Source of the DNA: Clostridia bacterium
Lineage (GTDB): Bacteria > Bacillota > Clostridia > Acetivibrionales > DSM-2933
Assembly (NCBI GenBank): GCA_026418275.1
Contig: JAOABQ010000013.1
Span: forward strand, 62,001-126,000
Length of the DNA stretch: 64,000 bases
Direction of reading: 5' to 3'
The notes beneath the pieces were generated by a model. The model was given only the letters and a program-made list of their open reading frames with translations. It did no database searches and had not been told where the DNA came from. Shown here piece after piece: positions 54,650 to 64,000 of this stretch. Numbering within the stretch: the stretch's first letter is position 1; each line of letters starts with the position of its first letter. Position numbers and translations under genes: made by a program.

Positions 54650-57121
54650 TTATTTTACTACAATATTTACAAGCTTTCCTGGTACACAGATCACTTTGAC
54701 TACATTTTTTCCTTCCAGGAGTACTTTAACTTTTTCACTGTTTATGACGTTCTCTTCCGTTTCCTTCTGGGAAAGCCCTGAAGCAATCATCATCTTTTCT
54801 CTTACTTTGCCGTTAATCTGAATGACTATTTCTACTTCATCCTTCACCAAGGCAGCCGGATCGAAACTCGGCCACATCTGATCATGAACACTGCCATCTC
54901 TTCCCATCGCAGTCCATAATTCATCGGCAGCATGTGGAATAAAGGGAGCAAGCATGATAACCATACTGTTGATCGCTTCTTTGAGGATCGCCTTATTTTT
55001 TTGTTCTACTTTATCCTTGTAAGCATAAAGTGCATTCACCAACTCCATGACTGCGCTAATGGCTGTATTGAAGTTAAATCTTTCACCGATGTCATCCGTT
55101 ACTTTCTTAACGGTATGATTAATTACATACCTTAAATCCTTATCTTCCTTAGATAAATTGGATGTATCCAAAACAGCATCCGCTTTTACATACTCCATAA
55201 ATTCGTTGGCAATCCGCCAAACCCTGTTGATAAAGCGATAACACCCTTCTACCCCTTGGTCACTCCACTCAAGGTCTTTTTCAGGCGGCGATGCGAAGAG
55301 GATAAAAAGTCTTGCTGTATCTGCACCATACTTTTCGATGATTTCCTCTGGACTTACCACATTTCCTAAGGATTTGGACATTTTTGCCCCATCTTTTAAA
55401 ACCATTCCCTGAGTAAGGAGATTTTTAAAAGGCTCATCGTCTGCTACATGTCCCATATCATAAAGTGCCTTCATAAAGAACCTGGAATACAGTAAATGGA
55501 GAATGGCATGCTCGACTCCACCAATGTACTGGTCAACAGGCATCCAGTAATTCACAGCCTCTTTGCTAAAGGGAGCTTTATCGTTGCATGGATCACAGTA
55601 TCTCAAGAAATACCAGGATGAACACACAAACGTATCCATGGTATCCACTTCCCTACGCCCTTCCTTGCCACACTTAGGACACTTCGCCTTTAAAAACGAC
55701 GGGCTTCCCACCAGCGGAGATTCTCCCACACCGGTAAATTTCACATCGGTGGGCAGTATGACAGGCAAATCTTCATCAGGTACGGGGACAGTTCCACAAT
55801 CGTCACAATAGATCACAGGAATGGGTGCGCCCCAGTATCTTTGTCTTGAAATCAACCAGTCTCTTAATTTGAAGTTTATTTTTCTTTCTCCGAACCCTTT
55901 TTCCTCAATATAATCAATAATTTTGCTAATGGCATCATCGCTCTTTACTCCGTCAAATTGATCAGAATTCACCAGGAAGCCTATCTCTACAAAGGCTTCT
56001 GTCATGGCTGAAGCGTCTAAAGCCTGGCCTTGGGGCTGGATAACTACCTTAATAGGCAGGTTATATTTCTTTGAAAAATCAAAATCCCTCTGATCGTGGG
56101 CAGGAACTGCCATAACAACGCCTGTGCCATATTCGGCAAGAACATAGTTTGCAAGATATAAAGGCACCTTATCGCCATTTAACGGATTAATTACATATCT
56201 GCCGGTAAATACACCTTCCTTTTCAGTCTCATTTGAGGTTCTGGCAATCTCATTGAGGAATTGCATTTTACTGATAAATTCCTGACACACTGCTTCCTGT
56301 TCGGTTCCCCGAATAAGTTCCTTTACGATAGAATGCTCCGGAGCTATAACCATGTATGTAACCCCATAAATGGTGTCCGGCCGGGTGGTATAAATCCTTA
56401 CTGTTTTGTCCATTCCATCTACCTTAAAGTCTACCTCAACACCCTCACTTCTACCGATCCAGTTGGCCTGCATGGTCTTTACCTTATCAGGCCAGCCCTT
56501 TAATTTTTCTATGTCATCCAAAAGTCTCTGCGCATATTGGGTGATTTTAAAGAACCACTGTTCAAGGTCCTTTTTACCTACATCCGCTTTGCAACGCTCA
56601 CATTTTCCGTTCACAACCTGTTCGTTGGCCAAAACAGTCGTACAAGACGGGCACCAATTCACATAAGACTTTTTCTTGTAAGCCAATCCGTTTTTGTAAA
56701 GCTGCAAAAACATCCACTGGGTCCACTTATAATAGTCCGGATGACAGGTTGCCACCTCCCGGTCCCAATCGTAGCTGATCCCCAATTCTTGCAGTTGACG
56801 CCTCATATTATCAATATTGGACCAGGTCCAATCATTTGGATGGATTGCTCTTTTTATCGCTGCATTTTCTGCCGGAAGACCGAAAGAGTCCCATCCCATG
56901 GGGTGAAGAACATTGAATCCGTTCATCTTCTTAAATCTTGCAACAACATCTCCGATAGAATAGTTCCGGACATGCCCCATGTGGAGGTTACCGGAAGGGT
57001 AAGGAAACATTTCAAGTACATAGTACTTATTTTGTTCATTTTCTTCACTAACTTTAAATGTTTTCTCATCACTCCACTTTTTTTGCCACTTCTTCTCAAT
57101 TTCTCTAAAGTTATAATTCAT
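54650..57121 (-). CDS. leuS: Leucyl-tRNA synthetase
   Basis: The 823-aa class I synthetase has HIGH as [14 protein letters not shown], a zinc-ribbon with [13 protein letters not shown], the CP1 editing domain ([25 protein letters not shown]), KMSKS as [12 protein letters not shown] and a C-terminal anticodon domain. Length is normal. I see no T-box upstream, unlike thrS, so control differs or is absent. Confidence 0.98.
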   Translation of the reverse strand: MNYNFREIEKKWQKKWSDEKTFKVSEENEQNKYYVLEMFPYPSGNLHMGHVRNYSIGDVVARFKKMNGFNVLHPMGWDSFGLPAENAAIKRAIHPNDWTWSNIDNMRRQLQELGISYDWDREVATCHPDYYKWTQWMFLQLYKNGLAYKKKSYVNWCPSCTTVLANEQVVNGKCERCKADVGKKDLEQWFFKITQYAQRLLDDIEKLKGWPDKVKTMQANWIGRSEGVEVDFKVDGMDKTVRIYTTRPDTIYGVTYMVIAPEHSIVKELIRGTEQEAVCQEFISKMQFLNEIARTSNETEKEGVFTGRYVINPLNGDKVPLYLANYVLAEYGTGVVMAVPAHDQRDFDFSKKYNLPIKVVIQPQGQALDASAMTEAFVEIGFLVNSDQFDGVKSDDAISKIIDYIEEKGFGERKINFKLRDWLISRQRYWGAPIPVIYCDDCGTVPVPDEDLPVILPTDVKFTGVGESPLVGSPSFLKAKCPKCGKEGRREVDTMDTFVCSSWYFLRYCDPCNDKAPFSKEAVNYWMPVDQYIGGVEHAILHLLYSRFFMKALYDMGHVADDEPFKNLLTQGMVLKDGAKMSKSLGNVVSPEEIIEKYGADTARLFILFASPPEKDLEWSDQGVEGCYRFINRVWRIANEFMEYVKADAVLDTSNLSKEDKDLRYVINHTVKKVTDDIGERFNFNTAISAVMELVNALYAYKDKVEQKNKAILKEAINSMVIMLAPFIPHAADELWTAMGRDGSVHDQMWPSFDPAALVKDEVEIVIQINGKVREKMMIASGLSQKETEENVINSEKVKVLLEGKNVVKVICVPGKLVNIVVK

Positions 57122-57274
57122 ATAAACCCTCCGTTACCCATATCGATTGCCACGATAACATTACTAAAACTGCTCTACTCTGTAAACTGCCACCAACCGC
57201 TTGAATTGACAGCAAATATGGTTATCTAAAGTACAAAAGTAATGTTTGGTTAGGCATTACCATATGGTATAAAT

Positions 57275-57613
57275 TTATCTATAGGTCATTATGCCGTCAG
57301 ACCATAACCTTTCCAGATTGTAAAAATTCCTGTCCTCCTCGTGAAAAATGTGGACAACTACATCACCGTAATCCATCAAAATCCAACGGGCACTATTATA
57401 TCCTTCCTTATGCGAATACCGAAACCCTATCTCTTCCATCTTAGCATCCAGTTCATCCGCTAAAGCCTTAATATGTGTAACGGATGTTCCGCTGCAAATT
57501 ACAAAATAATCTGCAAGAATAGATACATTTTCTATATGAATTGTGCTAATGTCTTTTGCCTTTTTTTCCTCTAATACGCTTACCATTTTGTCTACTTTTT
57601 CTTTAGAGTTCAC
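57275..57613 (-). CDS. rsfS: Ribosomal silencing factor RsfS (YbeB family)
   Basis: A GTG at 57613 lies eight bases after AGAGGAAG and gives 112 aa; the ATG at 57631 overlaps that site. Family motifs are DYFVICSGTS, GYNSARWILMDYGDVVVHIF and the final NLERLW. RsfS binds L14 and prevents subunit joining under starvation. It ends the nadD-yqeK-LytR_C-rsfS group, a conserved Firmicute cluster. Confidence 0.93.
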   Translation of the reverse strand: MNSKEKVDKMVSVLEEKKAKDISTIHIENVSILADYFVICSGTSVTHIKALADELDAKMEEIGFRYSHKEGYNSARWILMDYGDVVVHIFHEEDRNFYNLERLWSDGIMTYR

Positions 57614-57690
57614 TCTGCTTCTTCCTCTCATATAAATTATTTTCGGCTTTTAATTATACCATTGATTGATTTGTTTTGTGAATACAAACT

Positions 57691-58230
57691 TTATGGCTTG
57701 TAATCATCCCCAATAATCACCGTTACATCAAACCGGGTTCTTGGATCGTATTCCTTACGGATTGTTCCCACTTTCAAAATATTTTTTACCATGGTTCCTG
57801 CTTTTTTATCATTTCTTTCAATTATTTCAGTTTTTACAGGCTTTGTTGACTTTTCATTGCCTGCACTCACTACAAATCCGCTTGCCTCCAAAGTAACCCG
57901 AATGCTCTCTGCAAGCTTCTTTATGCCTGTATAATTAATAACTTCTACCTTGATGTCCTTTGGCTTCATTGCCGGTGTAGGTTTTGGAGCAGATTTTCCT
58001 GTCTCCTCCTTGGGATCGTTTTTTTTCTCATAAGTGTACGTTTCAAAATTGTCACTCTCTTCTTTTATTTCGGGTGCTTTTTTCTCTGAGGGCTTCACCG
58101 AAGCAAAAGTATCTCCTTGTAAAACTCTCGAATCCCTTGCAAAGTTCACTGCAACAAATGTAAACATTACTATTAGAATGATGGTTCCAACAGTATAAAA
58201 TATGCGGTTAAAAGCCGATCCCTTTTTCAC
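57691..58230 (-). CDS. Membrane protein with C-terminal LytR_C domain
   Basis: The GTG ending at 58230 has GGAGG eight bases upstream. The 179-aa protein has one N-terminal span (IFYTVGTIILIVMFTFVAV) and a charged Pro/Lys linker. The LytR C-terminal domain (about 95-178) contains IKVEVINYTGIKKLAESIR, IIERNDKK and DVTVIIGDDY. It lies between yqeK and rsfS where many clostridia have an LCP or LytR_C gene. A role in envelope binding is inferred. Confidence 0.82.
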   Translation of the reverse strand: MKKGSAFNRIFYTVGTIILIVMFTFVAVNFARDSRVLQGDTFASVKPSEKKAPEIKEESDNFETYTYEKKNDPKEETGKSAPKPTPAMKPKDIKVEVINYTGIKKLAESIRVTLEASGFVVSAGNEKSTKPVKTEIIERNDKKAGTMVKNILKVGTIRKEYDPRTRFDVTVIIGDDYKP

Positions 58231-58260
58231 AAGTTTCTCCTCCAAACCCCTACAACATAT

Positions 58261-58833
58261 TTAACAGCAGCTTTTAGAATAAATAATGGAATTCCTGGCA
58301 GCAATGGTGTCCGGATGAATTAATCTTCCTTTTGCCAAAATGTATTTAATCGTTCTATCCAGTGCCATAATCATGGCGCAATCGATATCCGAAAATGCAG
58401 CCTGTCTTACTTCCTCAATACCGGGAAAATTCCTTCCGGGCTCAATATAATCGGCAAGGTATACAATTTTCTCCAGTAACCCCATGTTGTCACACCCTGT
58501 AGTATGGTACCGGATTGCCCTAAATATAGCCTCATCGGTTATGCCATACTCCTCTTTCGCAGTAATGGCACCAATTAAACCATGCAAGAGATCGGGCTGT
58601 ACTTTGATGATATTATCAACACTGATTTGGTATTTGTCACAAAAGGGAAGGATTTCATCCCTCCTGAACTCCTTGGCACAGTCATGCAGCAAGCCGGCAA
58701 CTGCAGCTTTTTCCTCATCAACGCCATACCTATCTGCTAATTCCCCGGATACCTTCATTACACTTAAGGAGTGGACAAATCTTTTCGGCTTTAACGTACT
58801 TTCGAGTTTTCTTTTCATCTCTTCAATGGTCAT
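58261..58833 (-). CDS. yqeK: YqeK-type HD hydrolase (diadenosine tetraphosphatase)
   Basis: The 190-aa HD-domain protein has VAGLLHDCAKEF (HD motif), DLLHGLIGAITAKEEYG, AIRYHTTGC and YLADYIEPGR, the YqeK set. YqeK hydrolyses symmetric Ap4A, a stress nucleotide. It is 12 bp downstream of nadD on the same strand, its standard neighbour. Confidence 0.93.
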   Translation of the reverse strand: MTIEEMKRKLESTLKPKRFVHSLSVMKVSGELADRYGVDEEKAAVAGLLHDCAKEFRRDEILPFCDKYQISVDNIIKVQPDLLHGLIGAITAKEEYGITDEAIFRAIRYHTTGCDNMGLLEKIVYLADYIEPGRNFPGIEEVRQAAFSDIDCAMIMALDRTIKYILAKGRLIHPDTIAARNSIIYSKSCC

Positions 58834-58845
58834 CTTGCCTTTACC

Positions 58846-59460
58846 TCACCTATATAATCTATTATCCAGGATATACTTTTCAACACACTCAGGTACCAAA
58901 TATTTTATACTTTGGTTATTTCGAATCCTTTCACGGACAAGCGTTGAGGATATGTCTATCAGTGGTACATCCGCTGTATGGATGTGTGTATGATAGTTAT
59001 TATTAATATATTCAATTTGTTTTATAAAGCCATCCCTTTTATTCCCCGGCCGGAATGCAGCAATAAACTCACATAAACTGAAAACCTTTTCATAGTCCTT
59101 CCAATTTAACAGATCACCTACTACATCTGCTCCGGTAATAAAAAACATTTTTACCTCGGTGCCGAATATCGCCCTTAGTTGAAGAAGTGTGTCCACAGTA
59201 TAGGTATATCCCTTCCGGTCAATTTCTGTCCGCAATGCCTTAAAAAAAGGATTTGACCTAATTGCATCAAAAACCATACTAAATCTGTGTTCAGCTTCAG
59301 TAACTTTCGCAGTTACCTTATGTGGAGGCATGCCTGTGGGAATGAAAATAACTCTATCCAAATTAAATTTTTGTCTTATTTCTTCAGCCATAATAAGGTG
59401 GCCGCAGTGGATGGGATCAAAAGTCCCTCCGGAAATACCGATTCTTTCATATTTCTTCAT
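58846..59460 (-). CDS. nadD: Nicotinate-nucleotide adenylyltransferase
   Basis: The ATG ending at 59460 follows AAGGGG; a longer frame to 59550 lacks a site. The 204-aa enzyme adenylates NaMN in NAD synthesis. It has GISGGTFDPIHCGHLIMAEE and the C-terminal SSTLVRERI (ISSTxIR type) nucleotide site. It sits 24 kb from pncB-nrtR but acts on the product of PncB, so this window holds two consecutive NAD steps. Confidence 0.95.
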   Translation of the reverse strand: MKKYERIGISGGTFDPIHCGHLIMAEEIRQKFNLDRVIFIPTGMPPHKVTAKVTEAEHRFSMVFDAIRSNPFFKALRTEIDRKGYTYTVDTLLQLRAIFGTEVKMFFITGADVVGDLLNWKDYEKVFSLCEFIAAFRPGNKRDGFIKQIEYINNNYHTHIHTADVPLIDISSTLVRERIRNNQSIKYLVPECVEKYILDNRLYR

Positions 59461-59565
59461 CCTATAATCCCCTTGGCAAAGCATGCTTAATGCTCTATAA
59501 CTCAACCTTGAATACAAATAGGTATTACAATAATACAGTATAATTAACACGCAATATTATAGCAC

Positions 59566-59592
59566 AAAAAAAGCGGCTTCGCCACTTTTTTT
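59566..59592 (-). terminator. Terminator after acyltransferase gene
   Basis: On the minus strand AAAAAAAGTGGC and GCCGCTTTTTTT pair around GAA. Confidence 0.75.
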
Positions 59593-59733
59593 GATTTAAA
59601 GCCCTATGGTTTTTCGACAATTTATTCCAAAATCACAGACCCTTTGTATTCATTTTACCATACATTTCTCAGGTTCATATTATAAACCAGGGATGATTCC
59701 CTTCGCTTCAATGAACCAAACCCTATTTAACAT

Positions 59734-60840
59734 CTAAGCGCCTAGGGCCTTGTCACGAGTTTTTGATCCCCATCCAAAACGTTTCTTTTCATAAACACCA
59801 CCAAGAAATGAAGTCAATGGAATCCGGCTTAAAAGAAGTGTTAAAAGAATGGTTACGGCCGTTGCTGCAAAAAGAAGGACCAGCATTCCTGTTCCCCCAT
59901 TCACCAAGGGCAGCATCTTCCCTTTAAAAACCCGGAGCCTTAGCTCGCTCAATATGATCGGATGCGCAAAATAGATCAGAAAGGATTGTTTGGAAATCCA
60001 ATCAAGTATTTTTCCCCATTTCGCCTCTGTTTCTCTCATTCTATGCAAAATAACGTAGAAAAACAGGAAGCTGGCCAGACAGTAAAGAGTAATGGTTGGG
60101 CGCATGGAAGACTCAAAGGTTTTGGCTGCCTTTCCCTCAATTATTACAACTACAATACATACCAACCACAAAAGCCCTAAGTATATGCTCTTGGAGGAAA
60201 GCTTCTTCTGCCATTTGGATAACCGATCAACCAAATATATCCCTATAACAAAGTAAAAAATCCATGTTATAAAGATTACATGATAGGGCAAAAAAAGGCG
60301 CGGCATCTTTAAAAACCCCAATTGGCTCAAATAAACACCTATTTCAGTTCCGAAGGTAACCGCAAAAGATAATAACAGGGTACATTTGGGCCATTTCATA
60401 AATAAACTTCTTAAAAGCGGATAAAGAAGATATAATTGAAGGATGATGATTATAAAATATAGGTGGTACCATGTTACTCCGTAAATAAGGTCTTTGCCCA
60501 GGGTATTTAAAAGTGTGGCCTTGTCATTCCACAATACATCTAACTTATGGCGGAAACTATATACAAAATAAATAACCGTCCAAATCACATAGGGTATGAC
60601 AATCTTTTTGAACCGCTTTTTAATAAACTCCAGGTATCGGACACGTTCCTTTCCTGCATCCGAGTAGAATAATAAGTATCCGGATAAGATAATAAACATA
60701 GGCACCGCAAACCTTGTTACCTGGTTTAAGGTATATCCTGCCCTGCTTGATAAAGCATAACCTCCGGACACATGGATTGCGATTACGGCAAGGGCAGCCA
60801 ATGCCCTCATAAAATCAAGCTCCCGAAGCTGTTGTTTCAT
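59734..60840 (-). CDS. Acyltransferase family 3 (OafA-like) membrane protein
   Basis: The ATG ending at 60840 gives 368 aa beginning MKQQLRELDFMRALAALAVI, the family opening; AGGAA lies nine bases upstream. About ten membrane helices include HVSGGYAL with the conserved His, and AVPMFIILSGYLLFYS. These proteins transfer acetyl or other acyl groups to surface polysaccharides or lipids. Its substrate is unknown. It lies next to a ROK kinase gene, with no polysaccharide locus nearby. Confidence 0.88.
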   Translation of the reverse strand: MKQQLRELDFMRALAALAVIAIHVSGGYALSSRAGYTLNQVTRFAVPMFIILSGYLLFYSDAGKERVRYLEFIKKRFKKIVIPYVIWTVIYFVYSFRHKLDVLWNDKATLLNTLGKDLIYGVTWYHLYFIIIILQLYLLYPLLRSLFMKWPKCTLLLSFAVTFGTEIGVYLSQLGFLKMPRLFLPYHVIFITWIFYFVIGIYLVDRLSKWQKKLSSKSIYLGLLWLVCIVVVIIEGKAAKTFESSMRPTITLYCLASFLFFYVILHRMRETEAKWGKILDWISKQSFLIYFAHPIILSELRLRVFKGKMLPLVNGGTGMLVLLFAATAVTILLTLLLSRIPLTSFLGGVYEKKRFGWGSKTRDKALGA

Positions 60841-60966
60841 AGTATATATTCCTGAAACCTTATCAGGCTCTCCTTCTCCTTGGTTATGGTCTGTAATGGA
60901 TGATCGAAGCTGCAAAAAATGAATCCTTTTGTCTCTACGGCTGTAAAAATTACGATAAATAAAGGC

Positions 60967-61932
60967 TTAGAAGGATTTGTTGGTTACCAAGGCCAATGCC
61001 CCATAAACAACAGCATCATCCCCTAAAGCCGATTGTACAAGTTCAGTATTTTGAAGGACATCCGGCAGTGCAAATCGGCGTATTTGTTTCTTAAACCTTG
61101 GCATAATGTAATCCCCCATTGCCTCAATCACTCCACCGCCAAGAATTACCATATCCGGGTCAAATATATTTACGAATGAACCGGCACCTGCAGCCAAATA
61201 GTATATTGCCCGGTCCATAATCTCTATTGCTAATTCATCATTCTCATCCACAGCTTTTTTCATGGTTTTGCTCTTTAAAAGCGTCATATTCGGATCCATC
61301 AAATCCTTCAGAATGGTTTTTCTTCCTCTCGCTACTTCAGCACGGATTTCCTTGGTCATTCCGATTTTCCCGGCATAGGCTTCCAGGCACCCTCTTTGTC
61401 CACAGTTGCAATAGGGGCCCTCAGTGTTTAACACAATATGTCCCAATTCACCTGCCGCATGGTAGGAGCCGGTAAAAAGCCTGTTCTCGACAATAATTCC
61501 TCCACCGACACCAGTTCCTACAAAAATTCCTATGATATTTCTTCTTCCGACACCTGCGCCAAATTTCCACTCTCCCAAAACACCTACTTTTACATCGTTT
61601 CCGACATAAAAAGGAACTTGAAATTTACTTTCAATAACACTGCGGATATTATAATTTCTCCAAGGGAGATTGGGAGTATAGATAATCTCGCCCGTATTCT
61701 CATTGATAACCCCCGGTGCCCCCGCACCGATTGCTACAATATCATTGATCTGGATTCCGGAAGTGGTAATGAGTTCATCCACCACTTTTATAATTTTTTC
61801 CTCAATTTTTCCTGAGCCTTCCTCAGCTTTTGTTTTCTTTTTAATTCTGTAAACAATGTTCTTATTTTCATCAAAAATGACTCCTAATACCTTTGTACCA
61901 CCGATATCTAAACAAATATACTTATTTCTCAT
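60967..61932 (-). CDS. glk: ROK-family glucokinase
   Basis: The 321-aa kinase begins KYICLDIGGTKVLGVIFDE, the ATP-phosphate loop. It has GAGAPGVINENTG, the sugar-site GELGHI, and the ROK zinc motif CNCGQRGCLEAYAG. Clostridia use ROK enzymes as main glucokinases; N-acetylhexosamine specificity is an alternative. GGGGAG lies nine bases before the ATG. It is monocistronic by spacing. Confidence 0.9.
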   Translation of the reverse strand: MRNKYICLDIGGTKVLGVIFDENKNIVYRIKKKTKAEEGSGKIEEKIIKVVDELITTSGIQINDIVAIGAGAPGVINENTGEIIYTPNLPWRNYNIRSVIESKFQVPFYVGNDVKVGVLGEWKFGAGVGRRNIIGIFVGTGVGGGIIVENRLFTGSYHAAGELGHIVLNTEGPYCNCGQRGCLEAYAGKIGMTKEIRAEVARGRKTILKDLMDPNMTLLKSKTMKKAVDENDELAIEIMDRAIYYLAAGAGSFVNIFDPDMVILGGGVIEAMGDYIMPRFKKQIRRFALPDVLQNTELVQSALGDDAVVYGALALVTNKSF

Positions 61933-62120
61933 TGAATCATCTCCCCTGAGTTATTTTTTGCATCATTTTGTTTTTGGTTCCTTACCCTGTCTGATAATAC
62001 AATTTTTATATCATTTTATGAGTCATTTTTTCTTTTGATTTATAATAAGTTCTACGCAAAAAAAAATTATCCTTCTATAAGCAGTATGAAAATGATTAAA
62101 TTTAAACATGAAGATATGGG

Positions 62121-62189
62121 AATAAATTAAATTATAAAAGCTGCATCAAATCCCAATCCTTTGATACAGCTTTTATAATTTAATTTATT
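62121..62189. terminator. Very long hairpin after purD
   Basis: A 30-bp stem with a single mismatch (62121-62150 against 62160-62189) closes on a nine-base loop. It lies 38 bp beyond the purD stop and probably ends the purine operon. It is longer than usual terminators and A/T-rich at the base. Confidence 0.75.
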
Positions 62190-62226
62190 CTTTATGGAAT
62201 ATTACCAAATTGATTCTTATTTTCCC

Positions 62227-63486
62227 TTATTTTACACCAATGTCTTTTCTGTAATGTGCATCCCTAAAGCTGATTTTACCAACCCCCTCATAGGCTTTTT
62301 TTATTGCCTTATCCAAGTCACTTTCCAATGCTGTCACCCCAAGCACCCGTCCTCCGGATGTAAGGAATTTGCCGCTTTCCTTTTTTGTTCCAGCATGGAA
62401 TACTACAATATTGGCATCATGTTCAGCATCTTCAATGCCATTGATCTCTAAACCGGTCTCATACTGCCCCGGATAACCGCCGGATGCCATTACCACACAA
62501 ACTGCTGCGTTTTCATCCCATTCAATACTTATTTGATCCAGCTTTTCATCAATAACCGCATTAAAAATCTCAACCAAGTCTGTCTGCAGCCTCGGTAAGA
62601 CAACCTGTGTTTCCGGATCTCCAAACCGGGCATTGTATTCAAGCACTTTAGGTCCGTCTTTGGTTAAAATCAGTCCAAAGTAAAGTACACCCTTGAATTT
62701 GCGGTTTTCCCGGTTCATGGCATCTACCGTGGGCTTAAATACATTTTCCATGCAGTATTCTGCAATTTCAGGGGTATAGATCCTGCTGGGTGAAAAGGTT
62801 CCCATTCCGCCGGTATTAGGGCCTTTATCGTTATCAAAAGCCCTTTTGTGATCCTGGGAGCTTACCATGGGAATAATGGTTTTCCCATCTGTAAACGCCA
62901 AAACAGAAACCTCCGGTCCTACCAGGAACTCTTCAATAACGACTTTTTCACCGGCATTTCCAAATACACGGTCGTTCATAATATTATTGACCGCTTCCTG
63001 AGCTTGGTCAAAGCCGTAAGCAATAATAACCCCTTTTCCAAGAGCAAGTCCGTCTGCCTTGACCACAATAGGATACTCCTGATGCCGCAGGTATTCGATT
63101 GCATGTTCACTGTTGTCAAACACCTCATATTTTGCAGTCGGAATATCATACTTTTTCATCAAATCTTTGGAGAAAGCTTTACTTCCTTCCAAAATAGCCG
63201 CATTCTTATGTGGGCCAAAAGCTCTGATGCCAACCTTTTCAAGTTCGTCCACCATTCCAAGAGCCAGCGGATCGTCCGGTGCAACCATCACCAAATCAAT
63301 TTTCTTTTCTTTAGCAAACTGAACCATTCCTTGTATATCTGTGGCTTTTATAGGCACACATTCAGCCAAAGTAGAAATTCCGCCATTTCCCGGTGCACAA
63401 TAGATTTTTTCAACACTTGGGCTCTGAGCTATTTTCCAAACCAGGGTATGCTCACGTCCCCCTCCCCCAACCACAAGAACCTTCAT
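62227..63486 (-). CDS. purD: Phosphoribosylamine-glycine ligase
   Basis: The 419-aa ATP-grasp enzyme makes glycinamide ribonucleotide in purine synthesis. It starts KVLVVGGGGREHTLVWKI and has APGNGGI, VVKADGLALGKGV, GPNTGGMGTFSPS and EYNARFGDPETQVVL. GGGGGAAAA lies six bases before the ATG. It follows purH by 41 bp and is the last gene of the purine operon here. Confidence 0.98.
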   Translation of the reverse strand: MKVLVVGGGGREHTLVWKIAQSPSVEKIYCAPGNGGISTLAECVPIKATDIQGMVQFAKEKKIDLVMVAPDDPLALGMVDELEKVGIRAFGPHKNAAILEGSKAFSKDLMKKYDIPTAKYEVFDNSEHAIEYLRHQEYPIVVKADGLALGKGVIIAYGFDQAQEAVNNIMNDRVFGNAGEKVVIEEFLVGPEVSVLAFTDGKTIIPMVSSQDHKRAFDNDKGPNTGGMGTFSPSRIYTPEIAEYCMENVFKPTVDAMNRENRKFKGVLYFGLILTKDGPKVLEYNARFGDPETQVVLPRLQTDLVEIFNAVIDEKLDQISIEWDENAAVCVVMASGGYPGQYETGLEINGIEDAEHDANIVVFHAGTKKESGKFLTSGGRVLGVTALESDLDKAIKKAYEGVGKISFRDAHYRKDIGVK

Positions 63487-63527
63487 TGATTTTCCCCCTA
63501 AAATTCAAAATTTTCAATCCAATTGGT

Positions 63528-64000
63528 TTAATGTTTAAAGTGTCTCTTCCCGCTAAATACCATTGCAATTCCATATTTGTTGCATGCATCAATGGATTCC
63601 TGGTCTTTTACCGATCCGCCGGGCTGGATAATTGCCTTAATACCCGCTTTTGCCGCCGCCTCCACGCAATCGGGGAACGGGAAAAATGCGTCGGATGCCA
63701 TAACAGCACCGTCCGTTTTGCCAGCACCATACTCTATAGCTATTTTCGCAGCCATAATTCTATTGGTTTGACCGGGACCCACACCCAAGCTCTGCTTGTC
63801 CTTTGCAATCGCAATCCCATTTGATTTTGTATGCTTAACCACCTTCATAGCAAAAATCAAGTCTTCCATCTGTTCCTTTGTAGGCGTTGCTTCAGTAACT
63901 ACCTTCATTTCATCTCCATCTACAAGTTCATTGTTGTAATTTTGAACCAAAAGCCCTCCTGCGACCTTCTTCATATCATAAGTACCTGCAGGCAGTTTTG
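63528..64000 (-). CDS. purH: Bifunctional AICAR formyltransferase / IMP cyclohydrolase, 3' part
   Basis: This is the last ~157 codons of PurH; the frame continues past base 64000 as [20 protein letters not shown]. It includes [43 protein letters not shown] and the C-terminal [10 protein letters not shown] tail, all AICAR transformylase motifs. It is immediately upstream of purD, the usual order. Confidence 0.96.
   Translation of the reverse strand, partial: KLPAGTYDMKKVAGGLLVQNYNNELVDGDEMKVVTEATPTKEQMEDLIFAMKVVKHTKSNGIAIAKDKQSLGVGPGQTNRIMAAKIAIEYGAGKTDGAVMASDAFFPFPDCVEAAAKAGIKAIIQPGGSVKDQESIDACNKYGIAMVFSGKRHFKH

Noticed and set aside
57122-57274. T-box leader for leuS
   Set aside because: No T-box core sequence or terminator/antiterminator pair in the short upstream region.

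Overview
The window looks like a chromosomal segment of a Gram-positive, spore-forming, probably saccharolytic anaerobe of the class Clostridia. The sequence is AT-rich with A-purine-rich Shine-Dalgarno sites. It carries GerM-like and DacF-like genes (sporulation families), a T-box in front of thrS, an AUU-started infC behind an L20-type leader, Firmicute-type LexA boxes, and a secreted SLH-CBM6-PA14 protein with Pro/Thr linkers of the kind cellulolytic clostridia make. There is no rRNA, prophage, IS element or CRISPR array. Species cannot be fixed from this sequence alone.

Layout. 1-10.4 kb: a partial ANTAR regulator, sfsA, two secreted proteins (a lipoprotein with copper-amine-oxidase-like stalk domains and the SLH/CBM protein), then single genes yjfB-like, argJ, a ferritin-like protein, a CheW-like protein and an amidase-fold protein. 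10.7-24.2 kb: a large phosphate locus. pstC-pstA-pstS are on the minus strand. Divergent from them on the plus strand are pstB, phoU and a PhoP/PhoR-type two-component system. After a lipoprotein and a clpE-like gene come the low-affinity transporter pit and its DUF47 partner. Arrays of TTAACA-type repeats with an 11-bp period lie at pstC, pstB and, separately, pstS; looser ones lie before DUF47-pit. The system appears to sense phosphate (PhoR/PhoP, PhoU) and choose between Pst and Pit uptake.

24.4-32.1 kb: uvrA and uvrB, each behind a near-identical LexA box, enclosing a DUF3795 gene, a GntR regulator and a PilZ protein. 32.3-35.3 kb: an NAD salvage operon (nrtR, nicotinate phosphoribosyltransferase, HAD phosphatase) with a likely NrtR operator. 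35.5-37.4 kb: a cytoplasmic CBM25-like protein, two very small genes and tRNA-Arg/tRNA-Gly. 37.6-40.0 kb: a NarL-type two-component system. 40.2-47 kb: dapL-like, an RNA methyltransferase, infC-rpmI-rplT, a polytopic membrane protein, folA and thyA. 47-64 kb: thrS, a FAH-family enzyme, a tiny membrane protein, a GerMN lipoprotein, comEA, a D,D-carboxypeptidase, leuS, the conserved rsfS/LytR_C/yqeK/nadD group, an acyltransferase, a ROK glucokinase, purD and the 3' part of purH.

The least explained material is non-coding: two families of short dispersed repeats with internal dyads (three copies and two copies), a roughly 125-nt rod-like inverted structure before the cheW-like gene, and several operator-like palindromes. 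I found no obviously new multigene system. All functional calls rest on motif reading, without database searches.
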